Below are positions 36,631 through 46,946 of a DNA stretch of 64,000 nucleotides, piece after piece (the first letter of the stretch is position 1; the number at the start of each line of letters is the position of its first letter). A program made the translations under genes and the position numbers. The notes beneath the pieces are model-generated. The model was not told where the DNA came from. It searched no databases and worked only from the letters and a program-made list of their open reading frames with translations. This DNA comes from Paracoccus wurundjeri (GTDB taxonomy: Bacteria > Pseudomonadota > Alphaproteobacteria > Rhodobacterales > Rhodobacteraceae): the NCBI RefSeq assembly GCF_030678915.1, contig NZ_JAUUTZ010000002.1, forward strand, positions 1-64,000, in the 5' to 3' direction.

Positions 36631-37821
36631 ATGCAGCGGCTGGAAATACTGGATGGCATGCGAGGGTATTTCCTCGTTTTCATGATGCTGAATCACCTGA
36701 CCTTTGCCGGCGGCTATCTGCTGGTCAAGTTCAATCACGGCGAATTGGGCTATGTGCAGGACGCGCAGGGCTTCGTGTTCCTTTCGGGCATGCTGGTCGG
36801 CATGGTCTATGCGCGCCGCATGCTGAAAGCGGGTTACGAAACGGGCGCCCGCCAGATCCGCAAACGAGCCCTCGACATTTACCAATATGCGGCCGGTTCC
36901 CTGCTGCTGATCATGGTGCTTGGCCTGTTCTTGAAGGAATCCGCCACCTATTGGGAGCCCTGGCTTTGGGATCTTGCGAGCCATGATCCCGTTTATGCGG
37001 TGGCGTCCCTGCTGCTGATCTATCAGCCCACCTATATGGACATCCTGCCGCAATATATCGTTTACATGCTGGTATCGCCGCCGCTGGTGTGGCTGTGTGT
37101 CACCGGCCGCTGGTCCTGGGTCATCGCTTTCTCTGTCGTGACATGGGTCGCGGTGCAGCTTACCCTGCATTTTCCGCTGGCGGACGGGATCCGCATGATG
37201 CTTGACCAGCTTTACGATGGCAAATTGATGCGGGCCGCCTTCAACGTCCTTGCCTGGCAGATCGTTTTCATGACCGGTCTCGTGCTGGGCTCGGTGACAG
37301 CGACGCAGAAGATTGACTGGCGCGAGGTCTTCGCGCGGGACGGAGCGGTCGTTCTGGCATGGGCGGCGTTTGTCCTTGTGCTTTGCTTCCTGTCCATACG
37401 CATGGGCTTCACCTTCAAGTTCATGCCCGAGAACATGGCCGAGGCGATCAGAAGTCTGGATAACCGGACCCGGTTCAGCTTCGTCTATCTCGTGAATTTC
37501 ATGGCAACCGGATATCTGGTGTCCTGGATGGTCATTGCCGGTCCATATGCGCGCCCCCGGATCGTAAGGGCGCTGGGCAACGGGCTGCGCTGGATCTTCA
37601 CCCTGTCCTTCCTGCGCCTGATCGGCCGGCATTCACTTCAGGTTTATGCATGGCATGTGGTCGTGATCTATCTGCTGAAGGGCTTCGAGCATCATAACGG
37701 CCCCTATAACGAACTGACCAAGACCGCGATCGCGCTTCTGGCGGTTGCCTCACTTGCCATCCCCGCCATTTACCGGGAACGGGCAAGATTCTTCGGAAAA
37801 TCCCCTTCTTCCGCGGCGTGA
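36631..37821 (+). CDS. opgC: OpgC-family membrane acyltransferase
   Basis: This 396-residue polytopic protein (about ten TM helices) matches the OpgC family, which transfers succinyl groups to periplasmic glucans. Typical features are LEILDGMRGYFLVFMMLNHL at the N-terminus and IGRHSLQVYAWHVVVIYLLK near the C-terminus, with the conserved His residues of acyltransferase-3-like proteins. No opgGH glucan-synthesis genes are adjacent, so its substrate here is not certain. It converges with the second tct operon across a strong terminator. Confidence 0.87.
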   Translation: MQRLEILDGMRGYFLVFMMLNHLTFAGGYLLVKFNHGELGYVQDAQGFVFLSGMLVGMVYARRMLKAGYETGARQIRKRALDIYQYAAGSLLLIMVLGLFLKESATYWEPWLWDLASHDPVYAVASLLLIYQPTYMDILPQYIVYMLVSPPLVWLCVTGRWSWVIAFSVVTWVAVQLTLHFPLADGIRMMLDQLYDGKLMRAAFNVLAWQIVFMTGLVLGSVTATQKIDWREVFARDGAVVLAWAAFVLVLCFLSIRMGFTFKFMPENMAEAIRSLDNRTRFSFVYLVNFMATGYLVSWMVIAGPYARPRIVRALGNGLRWIFTLSFLRLIGRHSLQVYAWHVVVIYLLKGFEHHNGPYNELTKTAIALLAVASLAIPAIYRERARFFGKSPSSAA

Positions 37822-37843
37822 ACAGGCAGCAAGCGTAAAAGAC

Positions 37844-37873
37844 AGATCCCGCCCCGGTCAGGGGGCGGGATCT
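37844..37873. terminator. Bidirectional terminator
   Basis: AGATCCCGCCCC and GGGGCGGGATCT form a perfect 12-bp stem with a 6-base loop between the convergent opgC-like gene and tctA. TCGTTTA follows on the plus strand and GTCTTTTAC on the minus strand. It serves both convergent genes. Confidence 0.85.
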
Positions 37874-37877
37874 TCGT

Positions 37878-39395
<1,518 letters not shown>

Positions 39396-39398
39396 GTG

Positions 39399-39893
39399 CT
39401 AACCTCTTGGGAAGATCAGCTGCTCGACCGGCCCGGCGGGCAGATGCAGCATCAGAAGTTGCGAGAATACGCACCAGACCGCGAAGGACAGCACGATGCC
39501 GATCGGAATCGTCATTGCCAGGTTCCGCTTGCCGAAGCCTCTTGCGGTGAAGGCGAACAGAATTCCCGTTGCGATTGAAAAGCCGGCTGCGTGCAGCAGC
39601 AGCATCTGCGCGGCAAGCCCCGCGACGATCCACAGGACCGGCGCCGCCTGCTGCGGGGGGCGCTCGGGAAATTCGCCGCGCAACGCGGCGGTCGCCGTCC
39701 ACAATGCCAGCAAGATCAGGCAAAAGCCCACGACACGCGGCATGCTGGCCGGACCCAGCCCGGAATAGCCGCCCAGATCGGCAAGCCGTGCGCTGTCCCA
39801 GATTATCACCAACCCAAGGACGACAAGGCCGGCCGCGATGAAAAGCGCAGCCGTATCCCGGCTGCGCTTCCTGTTCTGCGTTGCGGGTCTCAT
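39399..39893 (-). CDS. tctB: Tripartite tricarboxylate transporter TctB, second locus
   Basis: This 164-residue protein has four predicted helices and the TctB-typical segment LGPASMPRVVGFCLILLALW. It overlaps the end of tctC by four bases and lies 3 bp before tctA. Confidence 0.92.
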   Translation of the reverse strand: MRPATQNRKRSRDTAALFIAAGLVVLGLVIIWDSARLADLGGYSGLGPASMPRVVGFCLILLALWTATAALRGEFPERPPQQAAPVLWIVAGLAAQMLLLHAAGFSIATGILFAFTARGFGKRNLAMTIPIGIVLSFAVWCVFSQLLMLHLPAGPVEQLIFPRG

Positions 39894-40831
39894 TTGATCA
39901 GACCGATATCCCTGAGCACCGCATCGGTCGCGGTGATGTCGCTTTCCAGCTGGGCGTCGAATTCCTCGCCGGCCAGATAAGTGTCGGCCCAGCCTTTGTC
40001 GGACAGTTGTTTCTGCCAGCTGTCAGAGGTCACCATAGCCTCGATATCGGCTGAAACCTTCGCTTTCTGCTCATCCGTCAGGTCCGGAGCGGCGGCCACC
40101 ATGCGCCAGTTCTCCAGCACGACATCCAGCCCGGCCTCTTTCAGGGTCGGCGCATCCACGCCCTCGATGGGTTCCGGGGCCGAGGTCGCCAGAAGCCGCA
40201 GCGTTCCCGCCTCGATTTGCGCCTCGAACTCACCCAGGGACGAGATTCCCGCCGTCACCTGATTGCCCAGAATCGCTGCAAGCGCTTCGCCGCCACCCGA
40301 ATAGGCGATGTAATTGATCGTCGTCGGATCGACTTCCGTGGCCTTGGCGATCAGCCCGACCGCGATATGGTCTGCCCCTCCGGCCGAACCCCCGGCCCAG
40401 CTGACCGAGCCGGGATCGGCCTTCAACTGCTCGATCAGATCCTCGATCGATTGGATGGGCGAGGCGGCGGGAACGACGATGGCCTCATATTCCCCGGTGA
40501 GCCGTGCGATCGGGGTGACGTCCTGCAGGGTGACGGGCGAATTGTTGGTCAGGATCGCGCCGACCATGACATAACCGCCAACGATCAGCGCATCGGGGTT
40601 GCCCCGGTTCTGGCTTGCGAATTGCGCCAGCCCGATGGTGCCGCCTGCGCCCGGCACGTTCTGGACCTGCGCCGAAGGCGAGATCCCTTCCTCCTGCATG
40701 ACTGTCTGCATCGCGCGCGCGGTCTGATCCCAGCCGCCCCCGGGATTGGCGGGCGCGATAATTGTGTAATCGGCCGCCGCAGGCAGCGCCATTGCACCCG
40801 CAAACAGGCTGGCCAGTATAAAAGTCTTCAT
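39890..40831 (-). CDS. tctC: Tripartite tricarboxylate transporter receptor TctC, second locus
   Basis: This 313-residue receptor starts at MKTFILASLFAGAMALPAAA, a clean Sec signal peptide. The first ligand loop YTIIAPANPGGGWDQTAR and central segment VSWAGGSAGGADHIAVGL match TctC receptors known to bind citrate-like anions. About 200 bp upstream separate it from the next gene and should contain the TctD-controlled promoter; no TctD box was recognised with certainty. Confidence 0.93.
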   Translation of the reverse strand: MKTFILASLFAGAMALPAAADYTIIAPANPGGGWDQTARAMQTVMQEEGISPSAQVQNVPGAGGTIGLAQFASQNRGNPDALIVGGYVMVGAILTNNSPVTLQDVTPIARLTGEYEAIVVPAASPIQSIEDLIEQLKADPGSVSWAGGSAGGADHIAVGLIAKATEVDPTTINYIAYSGGGEALAAILGNQVTAGISSLGEFEAQIEAGTLRLLATSAPEPIEGVDAPTLKEAGLDVVLENWRMVAAAPDLTDEQKAKVSADIEAMVTSDSWQKQLSDKGWADTYLAGEEFDAQLESDITATDAVLRDIGLIK

Positions 40832-41036
40832 GATATTCCTCCGTCGAGTCCGGGATTGCAGCTTCGCCCCGGTGCTGATTGTTATTGTCGGTCTGAACGC
40901 TGCGTCTCTCCCAAAACGCTGCAACCTTAAGGAAGGGTTTATTGCGTCATGACCCGTTCCGCGCGTTATTCCAGCATAGAAAGCTGTCATCCACCTGACA
41001 TCGGAACAGTTTTTTTCATGAATCGGGAGATTGCGG

Positions 41037-42128
41037 TCAATCGCCCCGCAGGGCGTCGTTCCATCGTTTCAGTAAACGCGCCCGCGTGGCCTGATCAAGA
41101 TATGCCAGCAATCCCGGGCTGACCGGGACCGGCTTCAGCCGCAGCCCTGCCAGCTCCTGCATTCCGCCGGCCGGACCGGTCTGGCCCGCAACCTCCAGGC
41201 TGACGGCGGATAGCCGCAATGTGCGCGACAGCAGCATCTGACCCTCGGGCGACATCAGGAAGGCAAGGAATGTCTCTCCTGCATGGGGTGAGCGTGCCGC
41301 TGTGGGGACAAGTCCGATGCGCGAGACGACGACCGTGAAGTCGCGCGGCAGGATCAGGCCAACCTTCTCGGGATGTTTGCGCGCGAATTCGGCCACATAG
41401 GAGCCCAGCAGATTATAGCCCAGGACCAGTTCGCCATCGGCAATACGCCGCAGGATTTCGGCCGAGGTCGGGTATTGCTTTACGCCTGCCCTGCCCATTG
41501 CGGACACGACCGACCAGATATCCGGGTACAGATCCTGATCGCGTGCCATGAACAGGTAGCCCACACCCGAACGTGCGACGTCATAGGTGCCGATCCGGCC
41601 TTGCGCCTGAGCGGGATGTTCAGCCATCCAGCGCAGCAGTCCCGCGCGGGTGGTCGGCAATTCCTGTCCGGCGAAACTGGGCTTGTGATAGGCAAAGACT
41701 GCGGGTTCATATGTCAGCGCATAGGCCGTGTCGCGCCAATTTGCCCAATTCGGCCAACCAGCCGTGTCGGGCGTTCTGACAGGCCGGGCAAAACCGTCAT
41801 TGGCCAGTTTCACCTGAAGGTCCATCGCCGAAGAGAAAGCGAAATCCGCCGTACCGGTGCCCGCCTCGCTTTCAGCGACGATCCGGTCATGCACCTCCTC
41901 CGTCAGCAAGGTTTCGTATTGGACGCTCATCTGAGGGTGCCTGGCCTGAAACGCCCTGATCAGAGGTTGGGCAAGTTCGATATCAAGCGAGGAATAGATC
42001 CTCACTGATCCCTCGGCCTGGTCGGAGGGTGCGGGAAATTCCGCAAGCTCGGCCCGCGCGGTCCCGGACAGCGACAGGATGATGACGGCGATCATCGGGG
42101 CAAACAGGCGTGAAACAGGTAACCGCAT
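41037..42128 (-). CDS. Periplasmic substrate-binding protein without a permease
   Basis: This 363-residue protein has a signal peptide (VIILSLSGTARA-EL) and the class II binding-protein layout of iron(III)/putrescine-type receptors (VRIYSSLDIELAQPLIRAFQ, FLAFLMSPEGQMLLSR). No ABC permease or ATPase is nearby. It lies head-to-head with tctD, 79 bp away. In several proteobacterial TctDE-like loci such orphan binding proteins accompany the kinase, so it may present a ligand to TctE rather than serve transport. This is inference. Confidence 0.82.
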   Translation of the reverse strand: MRLPVSRLFAPMIAVIILSLSGTARAELAEFPAPSDQAEGSVRIYSSLDIELAQPLIRAFQARHPQMSVQYETLLTEEVHDRIVAESEAGTGTADFAFSSAMDLQVKLANDGFARPVRTPDTAGWPNWANWRDTAYALTYEPAVFAYHKPSFAGQELPTTRAGLLRWMAEHPAQAQGRIGTYDVARSGVGYLFMARDQDLYPDIWSVVSAMGRAGVKQYPTSAEILRRIADGELVLGYNLLGSYVAEFARKHPEKVGLILPRDFTVVVSRIGLVPTAARSPHAGETFLAFLMSPEGQMLLSRTLRLSAVSLEVAGQTGPAGGMQELAGLRLKPVPVSPGLLAYLDQATRARLLKRWNDALRGD

Positions 42129-42207
42129 GGGCGGAATATTGAAACAGCCATAACCCGTTCACAAGCCTGACGGCGAAGGTTAGATTCCATGCCGGGGGGA
42201 ATGAGCC

Positions 42208-42879
42208 ATGCGCATCTTGCTTGTGGAGGATAATCTGTCCTTGGCCGAAAGCCTGGCTGCGTTGTTGCGTCAGTCCGGTTATGCCGTGGATATGGTTCAG
42301 GACGGCGCCACGGCCGAGACGCTGGCGGCGGCGGTGGATTTCGATCTGGTCATTCTGGACCTGAACCTGCCGAAAATGGACGGGCTTGATGTGCTGCGCA
42401 AAATGCGGGCGCGGCGAAATTCGGCGCCGGTGATGATCCTGACCGCTCGTGGCAGCCCGGAAGAACGGGTCCGGGGGTTGGATCTGGGCGCCGATGATTA
42501 TCTGATCAAACCCTTCGATATCGGCGAGTTCGAAGCGCGTATCAGGTCGATTCTTCGCAGGCAGGCCGGGTTGCGCAGTTCTGTCGTCAGTTTCGGCCCG
42601 CTCGAATTCGATCTGAATGCCCGCAGCTTCTCGGCCTCGGGCCTGCCGCTGGAATTGCCGACCCGCGAGCGCGATCTGCTGGAACTGCTGATGCTGCGCG
42701 CAGGCAAGGTGGTGGCGCGCGAATCGATCATTGCCTCCTTGACGACGCTTGATGCGGATCTGTCCTCTAATGCGGTCGAACAATATGTCAGCCGATTGCG
42801 CAAGCGGTTGGCCGAACTGGGGCTGACTGTCCGCACGGCGCGGGGCATCGGCTATTTCCTTGACCGGGTTCACGAATGA
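42208..42879 (+). CDS. tctD: Response regulator TctD (OmpR/PhoB type)
   Basis: This 223-residue regulator has a receiver domain with phospho-acceptor Asp at residue 51 (LVILDLNLPKMDGL), TARG and the conserved Lys in LIKPFD, then a winged-helix DNA-binding domain (ELPTRERDLLELLMLRAGKVV). Sequence and context match TctD. It should activate the adjacent tctCBA genes when phosphorylated by TctE. Its stop overlaps the kinase ATG. Confidence 0.93.
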   Translation: MRILLVEDNLSLAESLAALLRQSGYAVDMVQDGATAETLAAAVDFDLVILDLNLPKMDGLDVLRKMRARRNSAPVMILTARGSPEERVRGLDLGADDYLIKPFDIGEFEARIRSILRRQAGLRSSVVSFGPLEFDLNARSFSASGLPLELPTRERDLLELLMLRAGKVVARESIIASLTTLDADLSSNAVEQYVSRLRKRLAELGLTVRTARGIGYFLDRVHE

Positions 42880-44273
42880 AACTGCCATGGCCCGCAGGGG
42901 AATCCTTCTCGCTTCGGCGCAGGCTGCTGGTCTGGCTTTTGGTTGCGACTGCAGTTCTTGGCGTGGGCGCCTTGATCGATACCTGGCGCGAATCGGTCCG
43001 CATGGCGAATGCGCTGGCCGACCGCCTGCTGGTCGGATCGGCCATGATCATCGCCGAGCGTGTCTCATTGGACGAAGAGGGGACGATCGCGATCGAAATC
43101 CCTTATGGGGCGCTCGAAATGCTCAGTTCGGCCGCGCAGGATCGCGTGTTCTACCGGGTCGACGGTCCGCCCGGCCATCTGGTCACGGGTTATGACGATC
43201 TGCCCGTGGCGCATGCCAAAGGTCAGGGGCCGGCTTTCGCGGACGCCACATTTCGCAGCGCGCCCGTTCGCGTGGCCAGCGTTTCCGGCGCGGCCTCGAC
43301 CGGCATCGATGAGATTCCCTTTACCGTTACCCTTGCGGAAACCACCATTGCCCGGCAGGAGCTGACGCGGGCCATCATGATCCGTTCCGCGCTTCGGCTT
43401 TTGGCCATGATATTGGGCGCCGCCGCCATCGTCTGGATCGCCGTCACCGTGTCGCTGCGGCCGCTTTACCGTCTAAGCGATGCCATCGCCGAACGTAACC
43501 CGGCCGATATGAGCCCGATCGAAACACATGTGCCGTCAGAGGTCCGCAGCCTGGTCCAGACGATCAATTCCTTCATGCGGCGACTGAAATCGTCGATGGA
43601 CGGGTTGCGCAATTTCACTGGCAATGCGGGGCATCAGTTGCGTACGCCGCTTTCCGTGGTGCGCACCCAGCTTGCCTTGATGGCACGCGCATCGAGCTTG
43701 TCCGAGGCGCAACAGGCCGCGCAGAAAGGTGATGCCGCGGTCGGCCATGCCGAGCGCGTGCTGGCGCAGCTTCTTCTGCTGGCAAGGGTGGACGGGGCGG
43801 CCGGAGCGGGGCCCGACAGCGCACTTGTCGACCTGACCGCGCTGGCGCGCGACCTGACGGCCGAGCATATCCCCGCCGCCGCCGAAGCCGGCATTGATCT
43901 GGGCTTCGAAGGTGCCGAAGCCTTGTCGGTTCATGCCAATCCGATCCTGTTGGGCGAGGCGCTGCGCAACCTGATCTCGAACGCCATTCTGCATGGTGGC
44001 CGCGATACGGTCGTGACCATACGTGTACGGCGCGACGACAATCTTGTCCTGCTGGAGGTCGAGGATAACGGCCCCGGCATCCCATCCGATGCCCATGCGG
44101 CCGTGATCAGCCGCTTTTTCCGAGGCCGGGCCATCGGCGCAGGCATGGGGTTGGGTCTGCCTGTGGTCGAGGAAATCGCCAATCTGTTCGGCGGCAGGCT
44201 GACATTGTCCGGAGGGGCGGAGGGTCGTGGTCTTCTGGCGGTCGTCGCGTTACCCGCGCAGCCGGATCGCTGA
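42876..44273 (+). CDS. tctE: Sensor histidine kinase TctE
   Basis: This 465-residue kinase has TM1 at about residues 15-35, a periplasmic sensor of about 135 residues, TM2 at about 172-193, a HAMP region, the H-box FTGNAGHQLRTPLS with phospho-His at residue 253, and an ATPase domain with NLISNAILHG, DNGPGIP and GMGLGLPVVEEI. The arrangement and neighbouring tctABC support TctE. Its sensor domain lies opposite the orphan binding protein encoded divergently. Confidence 0.93.
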   Translation: MKLPWPAGESFSLRRRLLVWLLVATAVLGVGALIDTWRESVRMANALADRLLVGSAMIIAERVSLDEEGTIAIEIPYGALEMLSSAAQDRVFYRVDGPPGHLVTGYDDLPVAHAKGQGPAFADATFRSAPVRVASVSGAASTGIDEIPFTVTLAETTIARQELTRAIMIRSALRLLAMILGAAAIVWIAVTVSLRPLYRLSDAIAERNPADMSPIETHVPSEVRSLVQTINSFMRRLKSSMDGLRNFTGNAGHQLRTPLSVVRTQLALMARASSLSEAQQAAQKGDAAVGHAERVLAQLLLLARVDGAAGAGPDSALVDLTALARDLTAEHIPAAAEAGIDLGFEGAEALSVHANPILLGEALRNLISNAILHGGRDTVVTIRVRRDDNLVLLEVEDNGPGIPSDAHAAVISRFFRGRAIGAGMGLGLPVVEEIANLFGGRLTLSGGAEGRGLLAVVALPAQPDR

Positions 44274-44356
44274 GCGGGCAGGTTTGGGTTCAGCGGATGC
44301 CTTTTTGCCGATGCCGGAGCAGGGAGGCCGCGATGGGCAACAGAGACGCATGATTC

Positions 44357-45403
44357 TCAGTCCAGCAAATCCGTTGCGGGATTTTCCGCGATTTCGACAT
44401 CTGCGTAATATTGTTGGGCCTGATTGGCAGACCGGTGGAGGGAAAGCTGCATGGCGGCGGGCAGGGGCGCTCCGTCAAGGGCGGCCTGCGTCAGGAAACC
44501 GGCGCGCAGCCCATGGGCAGAGGCGAAGCCGGGAGGATAGCCCGCGCGTTCAAGGCGGTGGCGGATGATTTCGCTGAAACCTTCGGGCGTCAGGCGGCGC
44601 GGCAGGGGGCGGTCGGACAGGCTGATGGGCCGGAATAACGGGCCGTTGTCGATTCTCGCGGCGGTGATCCAGGCCATCACGGCGCGCGCGGCACGCCCCT
44701 TCAGCGGCAAACGCGGGGCGGCGTTCTTGCCCGTGGTTTTGGTTGACAGCAGACGGATGCGCAGCAACCCGCGATCCTCGAATTCCTCGTTATCGATATC
44801 GTCGCGATTCAAGGCCACGATCTCGGACCGCCTGCGCCCGCCCGAGCCCCAGCCCAGCATCAACGCCGCCCGGTCCCGCAACCCCCGATGACTGTGATCG
44901 CAACTGGCCAACATCGCTTCCAGCACATCGCGGGTGATGGGATGTTCGGATTTGCGCAGGCGTGGCCGGGCTGCAGCGCGGCGAGCCCGCCCACGGGCCT
45001 GCGCGACCAGCGGCGCTTCAAACGGGCTGGCGAGATTCTTCATCCTGTGGAATGCGCGCCAGCTTGCAATGCGCCGGTCCAGCGTTGCGGGTGCCGGGCA
45101 GGACAGGCTGCGGCGCAATCCGGCCCCGATCAGGGCTTCGGCAACCTCACGCGCCGGACCCTGCGCGTCATTCAGGTCAACGGCGTGATCAAGCACGAAG
45201 CGCAAGGCGACATTTTCACTTTCCGGCCAATCCAGCGGCGCGTTAAAGGCGGCCTGCTTCCACGCCGTAATATAGGCCAGATCCCGTTCCCACGCGCGCA
45301 ACGTGTTCTGGGGCGTGCCGCGCCTGTAAAGATCGGCCAAAGCGGCCTCGTCGGCGGAAGAGAGGTGAAAGGGGGCGATGGGCAGGGTCATGGCGGTGAT
45401 CAT
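44357..45403 (-). CDS. Tyrosine recombinase / phage-type integrase
   Basis: This 348-residue protein has an N-terminal SAM-like DNA-binding domain (RRGTPQNTLRAWERDLAYITAW) and a C-terminal catalytic domain. The Arg is in GGRRRSEIVAL, the HxxR box in SAHGLRAGF, the second His in SLHRSANQAQQ, and the nucleophile Tyr in QYYADVE. All catalytic residues look intact. The ATG at 45403 has GGGAAG upstream; a TTG two codons further up is possible. It lies beside the T6SS cargo module and may mark a mobile segment, although no attachment repeats were found. Confidence 0.9.
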   Translation of the reverse strand: MITAMTLPIAPFHLSSADEAALADLYRRGTPQNTLRAWERDLAYITAWKQAAFNAPLDWPESENVALRFVLDHAVDLNDAQGPAREVAEALIGAGLRRSLSCPAPATLDRRIASWRAFHRMKNLASPFEAPLVAQARGRARRAAARPRLRKSEHPITRDVLEAMLASCDHSHRGLRDRAALMLGWGSGGRRRSEIVALNRDDIDNEEFEDRGLLRIRLLSTKTTGKNAAPRLPLKGRAARAVMAWITAARIDNGPLFRPISLSDRPLPRRLTPEGFSEIIRHRLERAGYPPGFASAHGLRAGFLTQAALDGAPLPAAMQLSLHRSANQAQQYYADVEIAENPATDLLD

Positions 45404-45692
45404 GCCCAAGCTTCCCGGGCCTCGTCAATATCTTCGATAATGATCGCTTATCGGAACCAGAGTGACGAAGGCAGAGAGGCTGTCGTGATGCGGATGGCTG
45501 CATGCGATCACCGGTCATAACTCCGTTGACTCATTCATGGTTTTCTCGCTTTTGAGTTGTGTCGTTGCAAAATACTGAACGAAGCAGTACGAGTTTCAAA
45601 GACCATGTGGTCATAGACGGGATCGCAATTCTCGATCCCTATTTTCAGGGTGAACGCCACCATATTTCTTAATTATCCTATGAGCCACAATC
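45404..45692. other. AT-richer intergenic region before the T6SS cargo module
   Basis: No gene is supported here. The sequence is less GC-rich than average and probably holds promoters for the integrase (minus) and the DUF4123 gene (plus). No strong consensus, attachment-site repeat or hairpin could be picked out. Confidence 0.4.
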
Positions 45693-46946
45693 ATGAAGGA
45701 TATCTTCCTTGGTCCGGTCAGGCTGCAGTCAGACCAGATTTCCGTTCCCATCGACTGCTCGGTCGCGATACTGGCATCAAGGCCAGCCGCGATCGAAGCG
45801 CAATTGGCCGACGCGTTTCCCGGATTGGGCCGGATCGTTTCTTCCGGACGACTCGTTTCTGCCAACATGGTGCTGGACAACAGGACAGACATTCCGGCGG
45901 AACTGACCGAGCCCCTGCTGCGGCTTTCGCCAGAGCATCCGGTTGCCTTGGTCAGGCACGATACAGGAGAGGTTTTTTCACACGATCCCCAGGGGGCGGT
46001 GAGAGTCCGCGATCTGGGCAGGATCCCACCCTTCGCCGGCAAAGGAAGCATCGGCAATGACGCAACCGTTCCTGCCGGACTGGAAGAGGCATTCCTTGCC
46101 GGGTTGAAAACAGAGACCGGGCAGGGGGAAAGCCTTTATGCCGTGATCGATGCTGCCGCTTGTCCGGGCCTGCCCGAGCGGCTTGCCTCATCCGGCCTGC
46201 ACCACAACAATCTGTTCAAGGGAGAGGCGGCCGAGTCTCTGGCAGATGTCTCGCCATATCTTGTTGAGTTTTCCGGGCATGAAAGCTTCCTGCGCAGATT
46301 GTTCAGCACGCGCCGGACCGAGGCGGACTGGATCAATCTGTATGATCTGGACGCGTGTCTTTTCCTGCGCAGCACTGCCGATTTCGACAGTATTCGAAGC
46401 CATTTCCGCCGCTATACAAAGTTCAGGGACGAGACAGGGCGCTGGATGTTCCTGCGTTTCTGGTCGTCGCATTTCCGGGCCTATCTCTGCTCGACGGATC
46501 TGCGGGCTTTGCCGCGCGGTTTCCTGAGCCCTTTCAGCGCCGTATTGTGCCGCCTTCAGCAAGATCGATGGCAGATGGCCACACTGCGCCCTGATCGGAC
46601 AGTTCCCCCTGACGGGTTTACGCAAGAGTTCCGCTGGTTCTGTCGTACACGGATTCGCCTGCGGTTCCTGGCGAAGGTTCGGGATCATTTGCAAGAAACC
46701 CATGGACAGGCACCGGGACAGGAACGGCTTGCGCTGTTCTATCTGCGCGCCCGTACCCGTGGCTATCGCAGTGAGCGGGCGGTTGCACGCTACATGGAAA
46801 CCTTGTGGCTGAACGAGCGGCGCGGGTGGAAAGAGACGGATTTGCTTGCGTTGGATGCGGCCCGTGCGACCCATACCCTAAGCGATACGCATCGTGCGGG
46901 GGAATTGTTGAAACTAGTGCAAAATGAGGGGGAACGTCATGTCTGA
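45693..46946 (+). CDS. DUF4123 protein, T6SS effector adaptor/chaperone (VasW/Tap/Tec-like)
   Basis: This 417-residue protein contains a DUF4123-like domain at about residues 145-270 (LYAVIDAAACPGLPERLASS, SPYLVEFSG, then FLRFWSSHFRAYLCS). DUF4123 proteins load effectors onto VgrG spikes and are encoded just upstream of their cargo. About 140 residues precede the domain, more than usual, and I do not recognise them. The C-terminal ~130 residues are helical and basic. The last codons overlap the effector start by eight bases, so the pair is translationally coupled. No vgrG or PAAR gene is in the window. Confidence 0.85.
   Translation: MKDIFLGPVRLQSDQISVPIDCSVAILASRPAAIEAQLADAFPGLGRIVSSGRLVSANMVLDNRTDIPAELTEPLLRLSPEHPVALVRHDTGEVFSHDPQGAVRVRDLGRIPPFAGKGSIGNDATVPAGLEEAFLAGLKTETGQGESLYAVIDAAACPGLPERLASSGLHHNNLFKGEAAESLADVSPYLVEFSGHESFLRRLFSTRRTEADWINLYDLDACLFLRSTADFDSIRSHFRRYTKFRDETGRWMFLRFWSSHFRAYLCSTDLRALPRGFLSPFSAVLCRLQQDRWQMATLRPDRTVPPDGFTQEFRWFCRTRIRLRFLAKVRDHLQETHGQAPGQERLALFYLRARTRGYRSERAVARYMETLWLNERRGWKETDLLALDAARATHTLSDTHRAGELLKLVQNEGERHV

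Noticed and set aside
35716..37632. 638-codon frame antisense to SRPBCC and OpgC genes
   Set aside because: It crosses two convincing genes and an intergenic region and has shadow-like composition.
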